The position numbers and the translations under genes were made by a program. Positions 9,643 through 18,748 of a stretch of 64,000 nt of DNA are shown here, one piece after another. This DNA comes from Campylobacter concisus (GTDB taxonomy: Bacteria; Campylobacterota; Campylobacteria; Campylobacterales; Campylobacteraceae), in contig NZ_CP012541.1 in NCBI RefSeq assembly GCF_001298465.1, positions 434,001-498,000 of the forward strand, given 5' to 3'. Numbering within the stretch: position 1 is the first letter of the stretch; every line of letters begins with the position of its first letter. Below the pieces are notes generated by a model. The model was not told the origin of the DNA, searched no databases, and worked only from the letters and a program-made list of their open reading frames with translations.

Positions 9643-10583
9643 GAGTTTTTATAGAGCTTCCAACCTGGCTTGGAGATGCTGTGATGGCGAGCGGGGCGAT
9701 AGAAAATTTAAGTAAAAATGCTAAAAATATTGTATTTTTTGGCTCTTATGTGGCCTGTGAACTTTACAAATCACATCCAAAGTGTGAAAAAGTAGTCATT
9801 GACGATAGTAAAAAGCAAAACTCAAGATATTTAAGTCTTATAAAAACAGCTAGCAAGCTTGGAAAATTTGATATTGCTATTAGTTTTAGAAGCTCATTTG
9901 CTAGTAAATTTTTGCTTTTTTTTCTAAAAGCAAAGCAAAAATTTTGCTTTAAAAAGAGTAGCGAGAGCTTGCATCAGGTGCAAAAATATCTAAATTTCAT
10001 AAAGAAAAGCCTAAATTTAAAAGAAATTTCAAACGAATTAAAAATTTATTATGAAGCTAAGAAAAGCGAGCAAAAGCTTCTCGTGCTAAATCCAGGTGCT
10101 AGCTACGGAAGTGCCAAAAGGTGGTATCCGCACTATTTTGCAGAGGTTGCACTGCACTTTAAGGATGAATTTGATGTAAAGATTACTGGCTCAAAAGCCG
10201 AGCTTGAAATTTGCAATGAAATCGAGCAAATACTCTTACAAAATGGTGTGAAATGTGAAAATTTGGCTGGAAAAACAAGCATAAAAGAGCTTTGTGAGGT
10301 CATAGGTTCTATAAAAAATGGCATCTTTTTGACAAATGATAGTGGTCCTATGCATATCGCAGCTGCCTATAAAGTGCCACTTGTGGCTCTTTTTGGGCCG
10401 ACTAAATTTAAAGAGACTAGCCCATGGCAAGATGAGAGTGCAAAGATGGTGCATTTAAATTTAGATTGTATGCCATGCATGAAGCGAGTATGTCCTATAA
10501 AGACACATGCCTGTATGAAGGAGCTTACGCCAAAAATGGTTATTGCTGAAATAGAGCTACTAAGAAAAAAATTAAATTTTTGA
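9639..10583 (+). CDS. waaF: Lipooligosaccharide heptosyltransferase II
   Basis: A 314-residue GT9-family enzyme that adds the second L-glycero-D-manno-heptose to the inner core. It opens with the diagnostic LPTWLGDAVMA segment, followed by NPGASYGSAKRW and, in the nucleotide-sugar site, TNDSGPMHIAAAYKVPLVALFGPT. The end carries the cysteine cluster CMPCMKRVCPI typical of this family in Campylobacter. The start is GTG, overlapping the upstream stop as GTGA, with GGAG as ribosome binding site. Confidence 0.95.
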   Translation: MRVFIELPTWLGDAVMASGAIENLSKNAKNIVFFGSYVACELYKSHPKCEKVVIDDSKKQNSRYLSLIKTASKLGKFDIAISFRSSFASKFLLFFLKAKQKFCFKKSSESLHQVQKYLNFIKKSLNLKEISNELKIYYEAKKSEQKLLVLNPGASYGSAKRWYPHYFAEVALHFKDEFDVKITGSKAELEICNEIEQILLQNGVKCENLAGKTSIKELCEVIGSIKNGIFLTNDSGPMHIAAAYKVPLVALFGPTKFKETSPWQDESAKMVHLNLDCMPCMKRVCPIKTHACMKELTPKMVIAEIELLRKKLNF

Positions 10584-10660
10584 AATTCTAAACATAATTA
10601 AATATATACATACAAAATTAAAAATTTTAGTTTTTATTTGATTACATTTTTACTAAGCAT

Positions 10661-10689
10661 TTGACATTGGTTATCAATATAGCTATAAT
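10661..10689 (+). promoter_or_regulatory. Consensus sigma-70 promoter with possible Fur site, upstream of exbB-exbD-tonB
   Basis: TTGACA (10661-10666), a 17-base spacer and TATAAT (10684-10689) match the sigma-70 consensus at every position, which is unusual for Campylobacter, where -35 boxes are poor. Across the -35 box and spacer lies an imperfect inverted repeat, TTGA-N9-TCAA (10661-10677), resembling half-sites of a Fur operator. Fur binding here would block the promoter and give iron repression of the TonB operon. The promoter is directly visible; Fur control is inferred. Confidence 0.65.
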
Positions 10690-10718
10690 CACGCAAAAAT
10701 TTTTACTAAGAAGGTATT

Positions 10719-11147
10719 ATGGAGCTAATTAAACATCACATTGATCACGTAATTATTGCGATTTTAGGCATTATGAGTTTTTTTGTACTTTGGTATACGA
10801 TTGAGCGTATTATTTTTTATTCACGCGTTGATATAAAAGGCTACAAAAGTATCGAATCGCTTGAAGAGGCACTAACCAAAAATTTAACCACGCTTTACAT
10901 TATCTACTCAAATGCGCCATATGTAGGACTTCTTGGTACAGTTGCTGGAATTATGATCACATTTTATGATATGGGTATGGCAGGCGGAATCGATACTAAA
11001 AGCATAATGGTCGGCCTCTCTCTTGCGCTAAAAGCAACTGCTTTTGGACTACTTGTGGCGATACCAACTTTGATGATTTACAATGGTTTTGTCAGAAAAG
11101 TAGATGTGATGCTAAATAGATATAAGGCTGAAAATGCGTCTAAATAA
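10719..11147 (+). CDS. exbB: ExbB, TonB-system energising proton channel subunit
   Basis: A 142-residue MotA/TolQ/ExbB family protein of the short epsilonproteobacterial type. Three membrane helices are visible, including the conserved [17 protein letters not shown] and [19 protein letters not shown] segments that line the ion path. With ExbD it forms the inner-membrane motor that powers TonB-dependent outer-membrane uptake of iron complexes and similar solutes. It is first in an exbB-exbD-tonB operon and overlaps exbD by 14 bases. Confidence 0.92.
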   Translation: MELIKHHIDHVIIAILGIMSFFVLWYTIERIIFYSRVDIKGYKSIESLEEALTKNLTTLYIIYSNAPYVGLLGTVAGIMITFYDMGMAGGIDTKSIMVGLSLALKATAFGLLVAIPTLMIYNGFVRKVDVMLNRYKAENASK

Positions 11148-11517
11148 AAAAGATGGGTTAAATATTGTCCCATTTATTGATATTATGCTTGTTTTGCTTG
11201 CTATCGTGCTTAGCATTTCGACTTTTATTGCTCAAGGCAAGATAGCTATTGATCTTTCAAGTGCAAACAGTGCTGAGCAAAGCAAAGAGGACGATAAAAA
11301 GGTAAGCGTAGTAATTGATAAGGATAATAAATTTTTTATAGATGATGTAGAAATTTCTGAGAATGAACTCAAAGATAAGCTAAATGCGGTTGATATAAAG
11401 ACATTGATCGAACTAAAAAGCGATAAAAATTCGAAATTTGATAGCTTTGTCAAAGTAATTGATATATTAAAAGAGAAGGGCCACGAAAATTTTGCAATCC
11501 AAACAATCTCTGAATAA
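11134..11517 (+). CDS. exbD: ExbD, TonB-system motor subunit
   Basis: A 127-residue ExbD/TolR protein with one N-terminal membrane helix. It contains [17 protein letters not shown], whose aspartate is the proton-carrying residue of the family, followed by a periplasmic domain. It overlaps exbB by 14 bases at the start and tonB by 26 bases at the end, in keeping with stoichiometric assembly. Confidence 0.92.
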   Translation: MRLNKKDGLNIVPFIDIMLVLLAIVLSISTFIAQGKIAIDLSSANSAEQSKEDDKKVSVVIDKDNKFFIDDVEISENELKDKLNAVDIKTLIELKSDKNSKFDSFVKVIDILKEKGHENFAIQTISE

Positions 11518-12268
11518 AATTTCAAATTACAGCGGCTTAGCTGTTTCACTTATAGTGCATGGAGCAGCAGTATATTTTTTGCTTTCACATAATTTTGATG
11601 AGATAAAAATAGGTGAGCAAAAACCGATAAAAATAGCTCTTAATTCATTTACTCCAGTGCCGCAAGTCTCAGCACCTCAAATAGCGGAGCAAATGCTTAT
11701 CCCAGAGCCAACTCCACCAGCTCCACCACCACCGCCAGAGCCACCAAAACCTGAGCCAAAGCCAGAACCAAAACCTGAACCTAAAAAGGTGGAGAAACCA
11801 AAGCGTGAAATAAAAAAGGTAGAGCCTAAAAAAGAGAAAAAAATAGAGCCAAAGCCTGAACCAGTAATTGCTCAGCCAGTGCAGCCTATTGTACCGCCAG
11901 CTAGTGTAAATACAAATTTGCCAGCCAATAACAAGTCTATCGCTGCAGCTCCAGTTCAAAATGTAACACCTGAGCTAAATTTATCAAATTCGCAAGGTGA
12001 TGAAGATTTTACGAAGGTTATAATCGCAGTTAAGAGGCATAAAAGTTACCCAAATAATGCTAGACGTATGAAGCATCAAGGTATTGTAGAAGTTAGATTT
12101 TTACTCAAGCAAGACGGCAGCATAGATAAACTTAAAGTTAGTAAAAGCTCTGGTTTCGAGTCGCTTGATAATGGTGCTTTAGAAAATATTCAAAGAGCAA
12201 GTTCTGAGTTTCCAAAGCCTAAGCAAGATCGTTATCTGCGCTTTCCTATTTCGTATACACTAAAATAA
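11492..12268 (+). CDS. tonB: TonB energy transducer
   Basis: A 258-residue periplasm-spanning protein with an N-terminal membrane anchor (about residues 14-33). A long Pro/Lys/Glu-rich rod follows (about 68-130, with repeated EPKP units), then a C-terminal TonB domain (about 175-258; YPNNARRMKHQGIVEVRFLL and the SSGFESLDNGALENI segment) that contacts TonB boxes of outer-membrane receptors. The start is taken as TTG inside the exbD end, with GAAGGG further upstream. No receptor gene is in the window. Confidence 0.92.
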   Translation: MQSKQSLNKISNYSGLAVSLIVHGAAVYFLLSHNFDEIKIGEQKPIKIALNSFTPVPQVSAPQIAEQMLIPEPTPPAPPPPPEPPKPEPKPEPKPEPKKVEKPKREIKKVEPKKEKKIEPKPEPVIAQPVQPIVPPASVNTNLPANNKSIAAAPVQNVTPELNLSNSQGDEDFTKVIIAVKRHKSYPNNARRMKHQGIVEVRFLLKQDGSIDKLKVSKSSGFESLDNGALENIQRASSEFPKPKQDRYLRFPISYTLK

Positions 12269-12299
12269 ATTACAAGCTTATTTAAGCTTGTAATTTATT
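12264..12299. terminator. Terminator hairpin after tonB
   Basis: A perfect 17-base-pair inverted repeat with a two-base centre: AATAAATTACAAGCTTA is followed by TT and its exact reverse complement. It overlaps the tonB stop codon. It ends the exbB-exbD-tonB transcript and, being symmetrical, could act on both strands. Confidence 0.75.
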
Positions 12300-12430
12300 A
12301 TCTGCTTTATAGAATTTCTTTTATGTTTCAAGTCAAAATAGAAAAACATAACTTATTTTATTTAAAAAAGTGTGTATTTTAAACTTGCTTTAAATATTAA
12401 ACATGTATAATCTGACTTTCTTTAACGAGT

Positions 12431-12506
12431 GGTTGGATAGCTCAGTCGGTAGAGCAGCAGACTGAAAATCTGCGTGTCGGCAGTTCAATTCTGCCTCTAA
12501 CCACCA
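12431..12506 (+). tRNA. tRNA-Phe (GAA anticodon)
   Basis: A 76-base cloverleaf. The acceptor stem GGTTGGA pairs with TCTAACC, the D-loop AGCTCAGTCGGTAGAGC and T-arm GGCAGTTCAATTCTGCC are canonical, the anticodon loop CTGAAAA gives GAA, and the CCA end is encoded. It stands alone between the tonB operon and the Dcu transporter. Confidence 0.96.
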
Positions 12507-12800
12507 TTACCTTTCTTTAAACATCAATCCTTTTTCTCTTAGTTCTATTAAATTTCGTATTTACAAGACTTCTAGGTTATTTATAAAATTTAAATAAATT
12601 TTTGTTATTAATAAATTTAAAATATAACAATGCTATTTTCATTTTATATATTCTAAGACAAATAAAATCTTCAAGATCAAATAAAAAATTTGTAAGAGAT
12701 AATCTTATAAATTTTATCCTAAATAAGCCTTATTAATCAAAATGTTATATTTGTATCAAATTATCCTTAAAATATAAGTTTAATCTAAATCCATAAGAGA
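12507..12800. other. AT-rich intergenic region before the Dcu transporter
   Basis: About 330 bases separate tRNA-Phe from the transporter start. It is extremely AT-rich with no open frame worth reporting. Its length exceeds that of most gaps here, so it may hold upstream regulatory sites for the transporter, but I could not identify a specific operator. Confidence 0.4.
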
Positions 12801-12806
12801 TATAAT
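12801..12806 (+). promoter_or_regulatory. -10 element for the Dcu transporter
   Basis: A TATAAT 34 bases before the ATG, with an AT-rich upstream region and no clear -35 box. It is followed by a near-perfect ribosome binding site, TTAGGAGGT (12828-12836), the strongest seen in this window, which suggests high expression. Confidence 0.6.
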
Positions 12807-12839
12807 CTTGATTAAATTTATATTAACTTAGGAGGTTTC

Positions 12840-14507
12840 ATGGATTTTCTCATGAATTTAAGTGAAGGCATGCAGTTTGCTATACAGCTTCTCATCGTCC
12901 TTATCTGTTTGTTCTACGGAGCTAAAAAAGGCGGTATCGCACTTGGTATGCTAGGCGGTATCGGTCTTATAGTTCTTGTTTTTGGATTTAACATCGAGCC
13001 TGGTAAGCCAGCTATTGATGTTATGCTAACTATCCTTGCTGTTGTTGTGGCAAGTGCTACGCTTCAAGCCAGTGGTGGCCTTGATGTTATGCTTCAAATA
13101 GCAGAAACTATACTTAGAAAAAATCCAAAATATGTAAGTATCTTGGCTCCTTTTGTAACATGTACGCTTACTATTTTATGCGGCACTGGACACGTTGTTT
13201 ATACCGTGCTTCCTATCGTTTATGATATTGCTATCAAAAATGGTATCCGCCCAGAGCGACCAATGGCAGCAAGCTCGATAGCTTCACAAATGGGTATCAT
13301 CGCTAGCCCAGTTTCAGTTGCTGTTGTAACTCTTACAAGCTTTCTTATTAATGCTAAAACTCACCTAGCTGGCTTTGATGGGTATTTAGATCTTTTAAAG
13401 ATTACAATTCCATCAACATTTTGTGGCGTTTTGGTGGTAGGAATTTTTAGCTGGTTTAGAGGCAAAGATCTTGATAAAGACGAAGTATTTCAAGCAAAGC
13501 TTCAAGATCCTGAGTTTAAAAAATATGTTTATGGCGATAGTGCGACACTTTTAGGCAAAAAGCTTCCTGGCTATCAATGGGCTGCGATGTGGATATTTTT
13601 AGGCTCTATCCTTGTAGTTGCGCTTCTTGGATATTTTAAAGATCTTCGTCCAAGCTGGACTACTTACAAAGACGCAACAGTCGTTCAAGTAATAGCTAAC
13701 CTTCCAACTGAACAAAAAGTCTTAAAAACCTTAAAAATAAAAGATGCTAGCATCCAAACAGAGGCGGCTGAGTTAAAAGTAGCAAACGATAAGCTAAATG
13801 CTAATCAAAAAGCTCAATCAGTCAAAATCATCGGCAAAGATGCAAATCAAACTCTTACTCGCACAGCTGATGGTGCAGTAACATATATAAATGAAAAAGG
13901 CGCAAAAGAAGAATTCCAAGGTGCTTACATCAATATAAGTAACAAACAAGCATCTTCAAAGAGCCTAAGTATGGTTCATGTTATCCAAATTTTCATGCTT
14001 TTAACAGGCGCTATCATTTTAATCTTTACACCAACAGATGCTAGCAAGATCGGTAAAAACGAGATATTTAGATCAGGCATGATCGCTCTTGTTGCAGTAT
14101 TTGGTATCTCTTGGATGGCTGAGACTATGTTTGCAGTGCATACTCCGATGATGAAAGAGGCGCTAGGAAGCATCGTAAAAGAGCACCCTTGGACTTATGC
14201 GGTTATGCTCTTGATTATCTCAAAATTTGTAAATTCTCAAGCTGCGGCCTTGGTTGCATTTGTACCATTAGCATTAAATATCGATGTTAATCCTGCTATC
14301 ATTCTAGCCTTTGCGCCAGCTTGCTACGGATACTACATCCTACCAACATATCCAAGCGACCTTGCGGCTATTCAGTTTGATAGAAGCGGTACGACACATA
14401 TTGGTAAATTTGTTATCAATCACAGCTTTATCATTCCGGGTCTTATTGGTGTTATATCCTCTTGTATATTTGGCTATATTTTTGCAACTGCTTTTGGATA
14501 TCTATAA
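12840..14507 (+). CDS. Anaerobic C4-dicarboxylate transporter, DcuA/DcuB family, with extra loop
   Basis: Inner-membrane carrier for fumarate, succinate, aspartate and malate (exchange or uptake). Dcu signatures run throughout: [46 protein letters not shown] and, near the end, [20 protein letters not shown]. DcuA/DcuB proteins are about 435-450 residues long; this one is 555. The difference is one block at about residues 273-374 (bases 13656-13961), between LRPS and LSMVHVIQ, which are adjacent in E. coli DcuB. The block is hydrophilic and Lys/Ala/Thr-rich with no membrane helix, so it forms a large extramembrane domain. DcuA versus DcuB cannot be decided, so no symbol is given. Confidence 0.9.
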   Translation: MDFLMNLSEGMQFAIQLLIVLICLFYGAKKGGIALGMLGGIGLIVLVFGFNIEPGKPAIDVMLTILAVVVASATLQASGGLDVMLQIAETILRKNPKYVSILAPFVTCTLTILCGTGHVVYTVLPIVYDIAIKNGIRPERPMAASSIASQMGIIASPVSVAVVTLTSFLINAKTHLAGFDGYLDLLKITIPSTFCGVLVVGIFSWFRGKDLDKDEVFQAKLQDPEFKKYVYGDSATLLGKKLPGYQWAAMWIFLGSILVVALLGYFKDLRPSWTTYKDATVVQVIANLPTEQKVLKTLKIKDASIQTEAAELKVANDKLNANQKAQSVKIIGKDANQTLTRTADGAVTYINEKGAKEEFQGAYINISNKQASSKSLSMVHVIQIFMLLTGAIILIFTPTDASKIGKNEIFRSGMIALVAVFGISWMAETMFAVHTPMMKEALGSIVKEHPWTYAVMLLIISKFVNSQAAALVAFVPLALNIDVNPAIILAFAPACYGYYILPTYPSDLAAIQFDRSGTTHIGKFVINHSFIIPGLIGVISSCIFGYIFATAFGYL

Positions 14508-14509
14508 TA

Positions 14510-14560
14510 GATAAATTCTCTTGCTGCTAGTAATTTCTAGTGGCAAGAGTAGAATTTATC
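14510..14560. terminator. Bidirectional terminator between Dcu gene and flhB
   Basis: Long interrupted inverted repeat filling the convergent gap. GATAAATT and CTCTTGC on the left pair with GCAAGAG and AATTTATC on the right, with a three-base bulge and a small inner CTAG/CTAG stem. The right arm reaches the flhB stop codon. It can stop transcription from both sides. Confidence 0.65.
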
Positions 14561-15632
14561 AAAGCTTATCTTTAAATTTTTGTTTATTGCTCATATAAAC
14601 GAAGCTTAGCACTTCGGCCACGGCCCTAAAAAGATGTGCTGGTATCGTATCATCGACTTCACAAATTTTATAAAGCTCTCTTGCGAGTGGTGGGTTTTCA
14701 TAAATTTGCACACCATTTTCAACGGCTATTTTTTTGATTTGCAGTGCTAAAAAATCAACACCTTTGGCAAGTATTATCGGCGCCTCGTCGCGACTTTTAT
14801 CATATCTTATCGCCACGGCGTAGTGAGTAGGGTTTGTTATGACTACGTCAGCTTGTGGGATATTTTGCATCATTCGACGCTTGGCTGCACGCATTTGTGC
14901 TTGACGAATTCTGCCCTTCACTTGCGGATCTCCTTCCATTTGCTTATACTCATCTTTTATCTCTTGCTTGCTCATACGAAGGTCTTTAAAGTATTGAAAA
15001 CGCACGATGAGAAGGTCGATAAGTCCGATCACAAAAAGAATAAAAAGCATGACACTAACAAGAATGATGAGCTTTTCTTTTAGCCAAGCAAGCTGATCAA
15101 ACATAGAAAAAAAGAGCGTGTGCGGAAGCTCTTTGATAAACTGCAAGAAAAAATAAAATCCAACACCAAAGACGATACTAACTTTTAGCACGATTTTAAT
15201 GCTATCTATCACTTTTTTCATCGAGAATAAATTTTTTAGTCCCTTTAGTGGGTTTATCTTGCCAAAATTTGGCATTATAGGCTTTGCGGTAAAGATAAAT
15301 CCAAACTGCATTACATTTGCGATGACACCAGCGATCGCCACACAGATACAAACTGGAAGTATCATAAGAAGCGACCTTGCAAAGGTATTTACGACGATCA
15401 TTTTTACAGTTGGCAAGGTCAGTGGCTGACCGATAAATTTTGAGTAGTAGATATAAAGTGAGATGATCTGTTCTTTCATAAAATTTAGCATCGCAAGTAG
15501 TACGCCAATAGCGATGACAAGGGTCACGAACCCAGCTAGGTCCTGACTTTTGGGAACGTTGCCGTCTTTTTTGGCATCTTCTATCTTTTTGGGGGTCGCT
15601 TCTTCGGTTTTTTCCTGATCTTCGCCTGCCAT
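14559..15632 (-). CDS. flhB: Flagellar type III export protein FlhB
   Basis: A 357-residue export-gate protein that switches secretion from rod/hook to filament substrates. Four membrane helices occupy about residues 27-215. The cytoplasmic domain contains the autocleavage motif NPTH (in VVITNPTHYAVAIRYD), and the basic linker before it has MRAAKRRMMQ. The start ATG has an AGGATAAAG ribosome binding site. In Campylobacter FlhB is also needed for RpoN-dependent flagellar gene expression. No other flagellar gene is nearby. Confidence 0.96.
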   Translation of the reverse strand: MAGEDQEKTEEATPKKIEDAKKDGNVPKSQDLAGFVTLVIAIGVLLAMLNFMKEQIISLYIYYSKFIGQPLTLPTVKMIVVNTFARSLLMILPVCICVAIAGVIANVMQFGFIFTAKPIMPNFGKINPLKGLKNLFSMKKVIDSIKIVLKVSIVFGVGFYFFLQFIKELPHTLFFSMFDQLAWLKEKLIILVSVMLFILFVIGLIDLLIVRFQYFKDLRMSKQEIKDEYKQMEGDPQVKGRIRQAQMRAAKRRMMQNIPQADVVITNPTHYAVAIRYDKSRDEAPIILAKGVDFLALQIKKIAVENGVQIYENPPLARELYKICEVDDTIPAHLFRAVAEVLSFVYMSNKQKFKDKL

Positions 15633-15764
15633 CTTTATCCTGAGCTTGCTTAAATTTGAGCGATTATAGCCAAAATGCGGTTAAACTATCCGCTAAAGCC
15701 ACCTTTTGCACGTGGAAAATTAGGCCTTTTTGGCTAAAATTAGCAAAAATAAGGAGCACGCAAA

Positions 15765-16727
15765 ATGTCATTTTTAGAAGGCTTATTTAACATTTTTATA
15801 ACCAAAAAACCACCAAAAAGCGACGAAGAGCTACTTTTAGACGAATATGCAAGCATTTACGCCGAGATAAAAGAGAAAAACTTAAACGATTACGACTTTT
15901 TATGTGAGCTCATACGATTACTCTCTTTTTCAAGAGCTAGACGCTACGACTTTTGCCTTGAAAAGTGCCTAGCTGAGGGCGACGCCGAGGCACTAAATGA
16001 TCTTATCTTTCAATACTCTAAGCTGAATTTACTCCCAGGATGTAGCGGCGGATACGATCAGTGCGAGAAGCTCATACCAGCGTTTTTTGCTATCGCTTGT
16101 GGCGACACAGATAGTATGGCAAGCATCTTTCCAAAAGGCTTGCCACCTAGCAAAAACGGCTATAAATTTCTATGCGTCATGCATGATTTACTCACGGCAA
16201 TGCTTTGGCAAGATGAAAATTTACTCGCTCCTGCCCTAGAAAAGGCTCACGCCTTTGCAGAGTCTAAAAAGCCAGCAAACGAAAGAGAAGCGGTTAAATT
16301 TGTGCTTACCCTACACGAAAAAGATACGGCTGCTATGAGCGAGCATTTACAGAAATTTTGCTCGACTTTTGGCAGGACAGATGCACCCAAATTTGAAAAA
16401 CGTCTCTACATTTTCGCGCACGGACTTCATGCCTTAGCGCGCTACTTTTTGCCACTTGAGCTCTTTAAAGAGATAAAGCTTCCAAAGAACGAAAATTTCA
16501 GTAAATTTTACGCAAAAAGGCTCTTTCAAAATGAAATTCCCAAGCCAAAACTTTATTTTACTTTTCTGCCTGAGCTTGAACTGATAAATGTGATCTTAAA
16601 TGCGCCAGTAGCTAAAACTCTGATATATCAGCCATATTTGCCAAATGACAAAACATTTTTTCTGGATCACGATGCGATGATTAAAAATTTGGCCGACGAG
16701 ATCATAAAATCAGGGGCATTAAAGTAG
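15765..16727 (+). CDS. Unrecognised soluble protein, mostly helical
   Basis: A 320-residue protein with no signal peptide or membrane helix and no family I can name with confidence. It begins with a short hydrophobic stretch (MSFLEGLFNIFI), and composition and spacing suggest helical repeats throughout. Six cysteines occur between residues 46 and 116, including C46, C63, C68 and C94. The all-helical character and a central AIACGD segment remind me faintly of Imm49-type immunity proteins, but that is too weak to use as a name. It has a clear AAGGAG-type ribosome binding site, is divergent from flhB and precedes rplU. No toxin gene is adjacent. Confidence 0.7.
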   Translation: MSFLEGLFNIFITKKPPKSDEELLLDEYASIYAEIKEKNLNDYDFLCELIRLLSFSRARRYDFCLEKCLAEGDAEALNDLIFQYSKLNLLPGCSGGYDQCEKLIPAFFAIACGDTDSMASIFPKGLPPSKNGYKFLCVMHDLLTAMLWQDENLLAPALEKAHAFAESKKPANEREAVKFVLTLHEKDTAAMSEHLQKFCSTFGRTDAPKFEKRLYIFAHGLHALARYFLPLELFKEIKLPKNENFSKFYAKRLFQNEIPKPKLYFTFLPELELINVILNAPVAKTLIYQPYLPNDKTFFLDHDAMIKNLADEIIKSGALK

Positions 16728-16834
16728 AATTTATAAACTTTTGGCTAACATTCACATCTTACAACCAATAAAGCTCCATAAATCTTTTGCAAAAAAGTGC
16801 TTTTTGGTCTTACCAAATTTTAGAAAGGTAGAGT

Positions 16835-17149
16835 ATGTCAAAATACGCTATATTTAAGCATGGCGGTAAGCAATATCGTGTTAGCGAGGGCGAGTACCTT
16901 AAGCTAGATCACTTTAGTGCTGAAGCTAAATCAACCGTTGAGATTACAGAAGTTTTAGCTGTAAATGACGGCGAAGTAAAGGTAGGTGCGCCATTTGTGA
17001 AGGGTGCAAAAGTTGTTCTTGAGGTCATTAATGAAGGCAAAGACAAAAAAGTAGTTATCTACAAAAAACGCAGACGTAAAGACTCAAAACTAAAACGCGG
17101 CTTTAGAAGACAATTTACACGTGTAAAAGTCGTAAGTATCGCAGCTTAA
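16835..17149 (+). CDS. rplU: 50S ribosomal protein L21
   Basis: A 104-residue L21, binding 23S rRNA in the large subunit. It starts [13 protein letters not shown], as in all L21 proteins, and ends in the basic stretch [30 protein letters not shown] provides the ribosome binding site. It is followed 11 bases later by rpmA, the universal L21-L27 pair. Confidence 0.98.
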   Translation: MSKYAIFKHGGKQYRVSEGEYLKLDHFSAEAKSTVEITEVLAVNDGEVKVGAPFVKGAKVVLEVINEGKDKKVVIYKKRRRKDSKLKRGFRRQFTRVKVVSIAA

Positions 17150-17160
17150 GGAGATAAGAT

Positions 17161-17418
17161 ATGGCACATAAAAAAGGTCAGGGTTCAACCCAAAATAACC
17201 GTGATAGTATCGGACGCCGATTAGGTGTTAAAAAATTTGGTGGTGAGTTCGTTCGTGCTGGAAATATAATCATCCGCCAAAGAGGAACAGCAACTCACGC
17301 TGGAAATAACGTAGGTCTTGGCAAAGACCACACAATTTTTGCATTAGTCGATGGCTTTGTAAAATTTGAAAGACTTGATAAAAACAGAAAAAAAGTATCT
17401 GTTTATCCAGCTGCATAA
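17161..17418 (+). CDS. rpmA: 50S ribosomal protein L27
   Basis: An 85-residue L27, next to the peptidyl transferase centre. It begins [16 protein letters not shown], with no N-terminal extension of the kind cleaved in Firmicutes, and contains [25 protein letters not shown]. It is preceded by AAGGAG and is second in the rplU-rpmA operon, which ends at a terminator hairpin just after the stop. Confidence 0.98.
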   Translation: MAHKKGQGSTQNNRDSIGRRLGVKKFGGEFVRAGNIIIRQRGTATHAGNNVGLGKDHTIFALVDGFVKFERLDKNRKKVSVYPAA

Positions 17419-17422
17419 TCTC

Positions 17423-17445
17423 AGGGGCAATCGCCCCCTTTCTTT
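17423..17445 (+). terminator. Intrinsic terminator after rpmA
   Basis: GGGGC (17424-17428), an AATC loop and GCCCC (17433-17437) make a GC-rich stem, followed by a T-rich run (CTTTCTTTCTT). This is a standard factor-independent terminator, immediately after the rpmA stop. Confidence 0.85.
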
Positions 17446-17612
17446 CTTAAAATTATTCAAAAATCAAAATTTTTATTTAGTGTTTAGAATTTTTCAAATA
17501 GCTATTTGAGAGAAATTTTAAATCAACCATAACTTTATATTTTAGGCTTCATACTGATTATCTTTGCTTTATTTTAGACAAGATATTACGATTTAATTTC
17601 AGTAAAGTTGGA

Positions 17613-17618
17613 TATAAT
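17613..17618 (+). promoter_or_regulatory. -10 element for obgE
   Basis: TATAAT 31 bases before the obgE ATG, in the AT-rich 225-base gap after the rpmA terminator. AAGG at 17634-17637 is the ribosome binding site. I see nothing else in the gap apart from the terminator. Confidence 0.55.
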
Positions 17619-17643
17619 CCAAATAAAAAATTTAAGGTAAAAA

Positions 17644-18702
17644 ATGTTTATAGATAGTGCAAGATTGACTCTAAGTTCGGGGCATGGTGGAGCTGGAGCT
17701 GTGAGTTTTCGCCGTGAAAAACACGTCATTTTAGGTGGTCCAGACGGCGGAGATGGCGGTGACGGCGGAGATGTCTATTTTGTCTGCGATAACAACACCC
17801 ACACACTGGCAAACTACAAGGGCAAAAGGGCGATGAGAGCGAGCGACGGCGAGGCTGGCATGGGCAGACGCATGACTGGCAAAAAGGGCGAGAGCTTAGA
17901 GCTCATCGTGCCACCAGGAACGGCGGTCTATGACGCGCAGAGCAATGAACTACTTTGCGACATGGTAGAAGAGGGGCAAAGGACGCTATTTTTAAAAGGC
18001 GGCAAGGGCGGACTTGGAAATTTCCACTTTAAAAACTCTATCAACCAAGCTCCAGAGTACGCTCAAAAGGGCATGCCAGAAGAGAGCATAGAGATCAGAC
18101 TCGAGCTAAAGCTAATAGCTGATGTGGGTCTTGTTGGCTTTCCAAATGTCGGCAAATCAACCCTTATCTCAGCCGTCTCAAACGCCAAACCACAGATCGC
18201 AAACTACGAATTTACCACGCTTACGCCAAAGCTCGGACTTGTCGAGGTCGATCAGTTTAGTGGCTTTGTCATGGCTGATATCCCTGGCATCATCGAGGGA
18301 GCGAGCGACGGACGCGGCCTTGGCGTGCAGTTTTTAAAGCACATCGAGAGAAATAAAATTTTGCTTTTTATGATAGATAGTGCAAATTACAAAAGCATGA
18401 GCGAGCAGTTTAGCGTGCTAAAAGAGGAGGTCGCTAAATTTTCAAGTGTGCTTGCCAGCAGGGACTATGCTATCGCGCTCACCAGAGTCGATGCGGCTGA
18501 AAATTTAGATGAAAATATAAAAGAATTTATGAAAAGTATAAATTTAGAGCCAAATCAAGATGGTAAATTTGTCTATAAGCAAGATATTTACAGCTTTGAC
18601 GCGAAAAAGCCATACTTTATTTTGCCGATCTCTTCAGCGACAAACGAGAATATCGACGAGCTTAAATTTGCACTGCTTGAGCTACTAAAAAAGGAGCTTT
18701 GA
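17644..18702 (+). CDS. obgE: Obg family GTPase (ribosome assembly / stringent response)
   Basis: A 352-residue GTPase acting on 50S assembly. The N-terminal glycine-rich Obg fold (about residues 1-155) shows [15 protein letters not shown] and [15 protein letters not shown]. The G domain has GFPNVGKS (P-loop, about 167), the FTTLTPKLG switch I and [10 protein letters not shown]. The C-terminal extension found in some Obg proteins is absent. Placement after rplU-rpmA is very common in bacteria. Confidence 0.97.
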   Translation: MFIDSARLTLSSGHGGAGAVSFRREKHVILGGPDGGDGGDGGDVYFVCDNNTHTLANYKGKRAMRASDGEAGMGRRMTGKKGESLELIVPPGTAVYDAQSNELLCDMVEEGQRTLFLKGGKGGLGNFHFKNSINQAPEYAQKGMPEESIEIRLELKLIADVGLVGFPNVGKSTLISAVSNAKPQIANYEFTTLTPKLGLVEVDQFSGFVMADIPGIIEGASDGRGLGVQFLKHIERNKILLFMIDSANYKSMSEQFSVLKEEVAKFSSVLASRDYAIALTRVDAAENLDENIKEFMKSINLEPNQDGKFVYKQDIYSFDAKKPYFILPISSATNENIDELKFALLELLKKEL

Positions 18703-18748
18703 GTTGCGACTTTTTGGCACTTTGAGCATAGAAATTTAAGAGTATAAA

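Noticed and set aside
11669-11959. Trp/Phe/Leu-rich open frame on the minus strand inside tonB
   Set aside because: It is the reverse reading of the Pro/Lys/Glu repeat codons of tonB and has no ribosome binding site.
12431-12506. tRNA-Phe as an integration site for a genomic island
   Set aside because: No integrase, no repeated tRNA 3' end and no foreign-looking genes follow; the next gene is an ordinary transporter.
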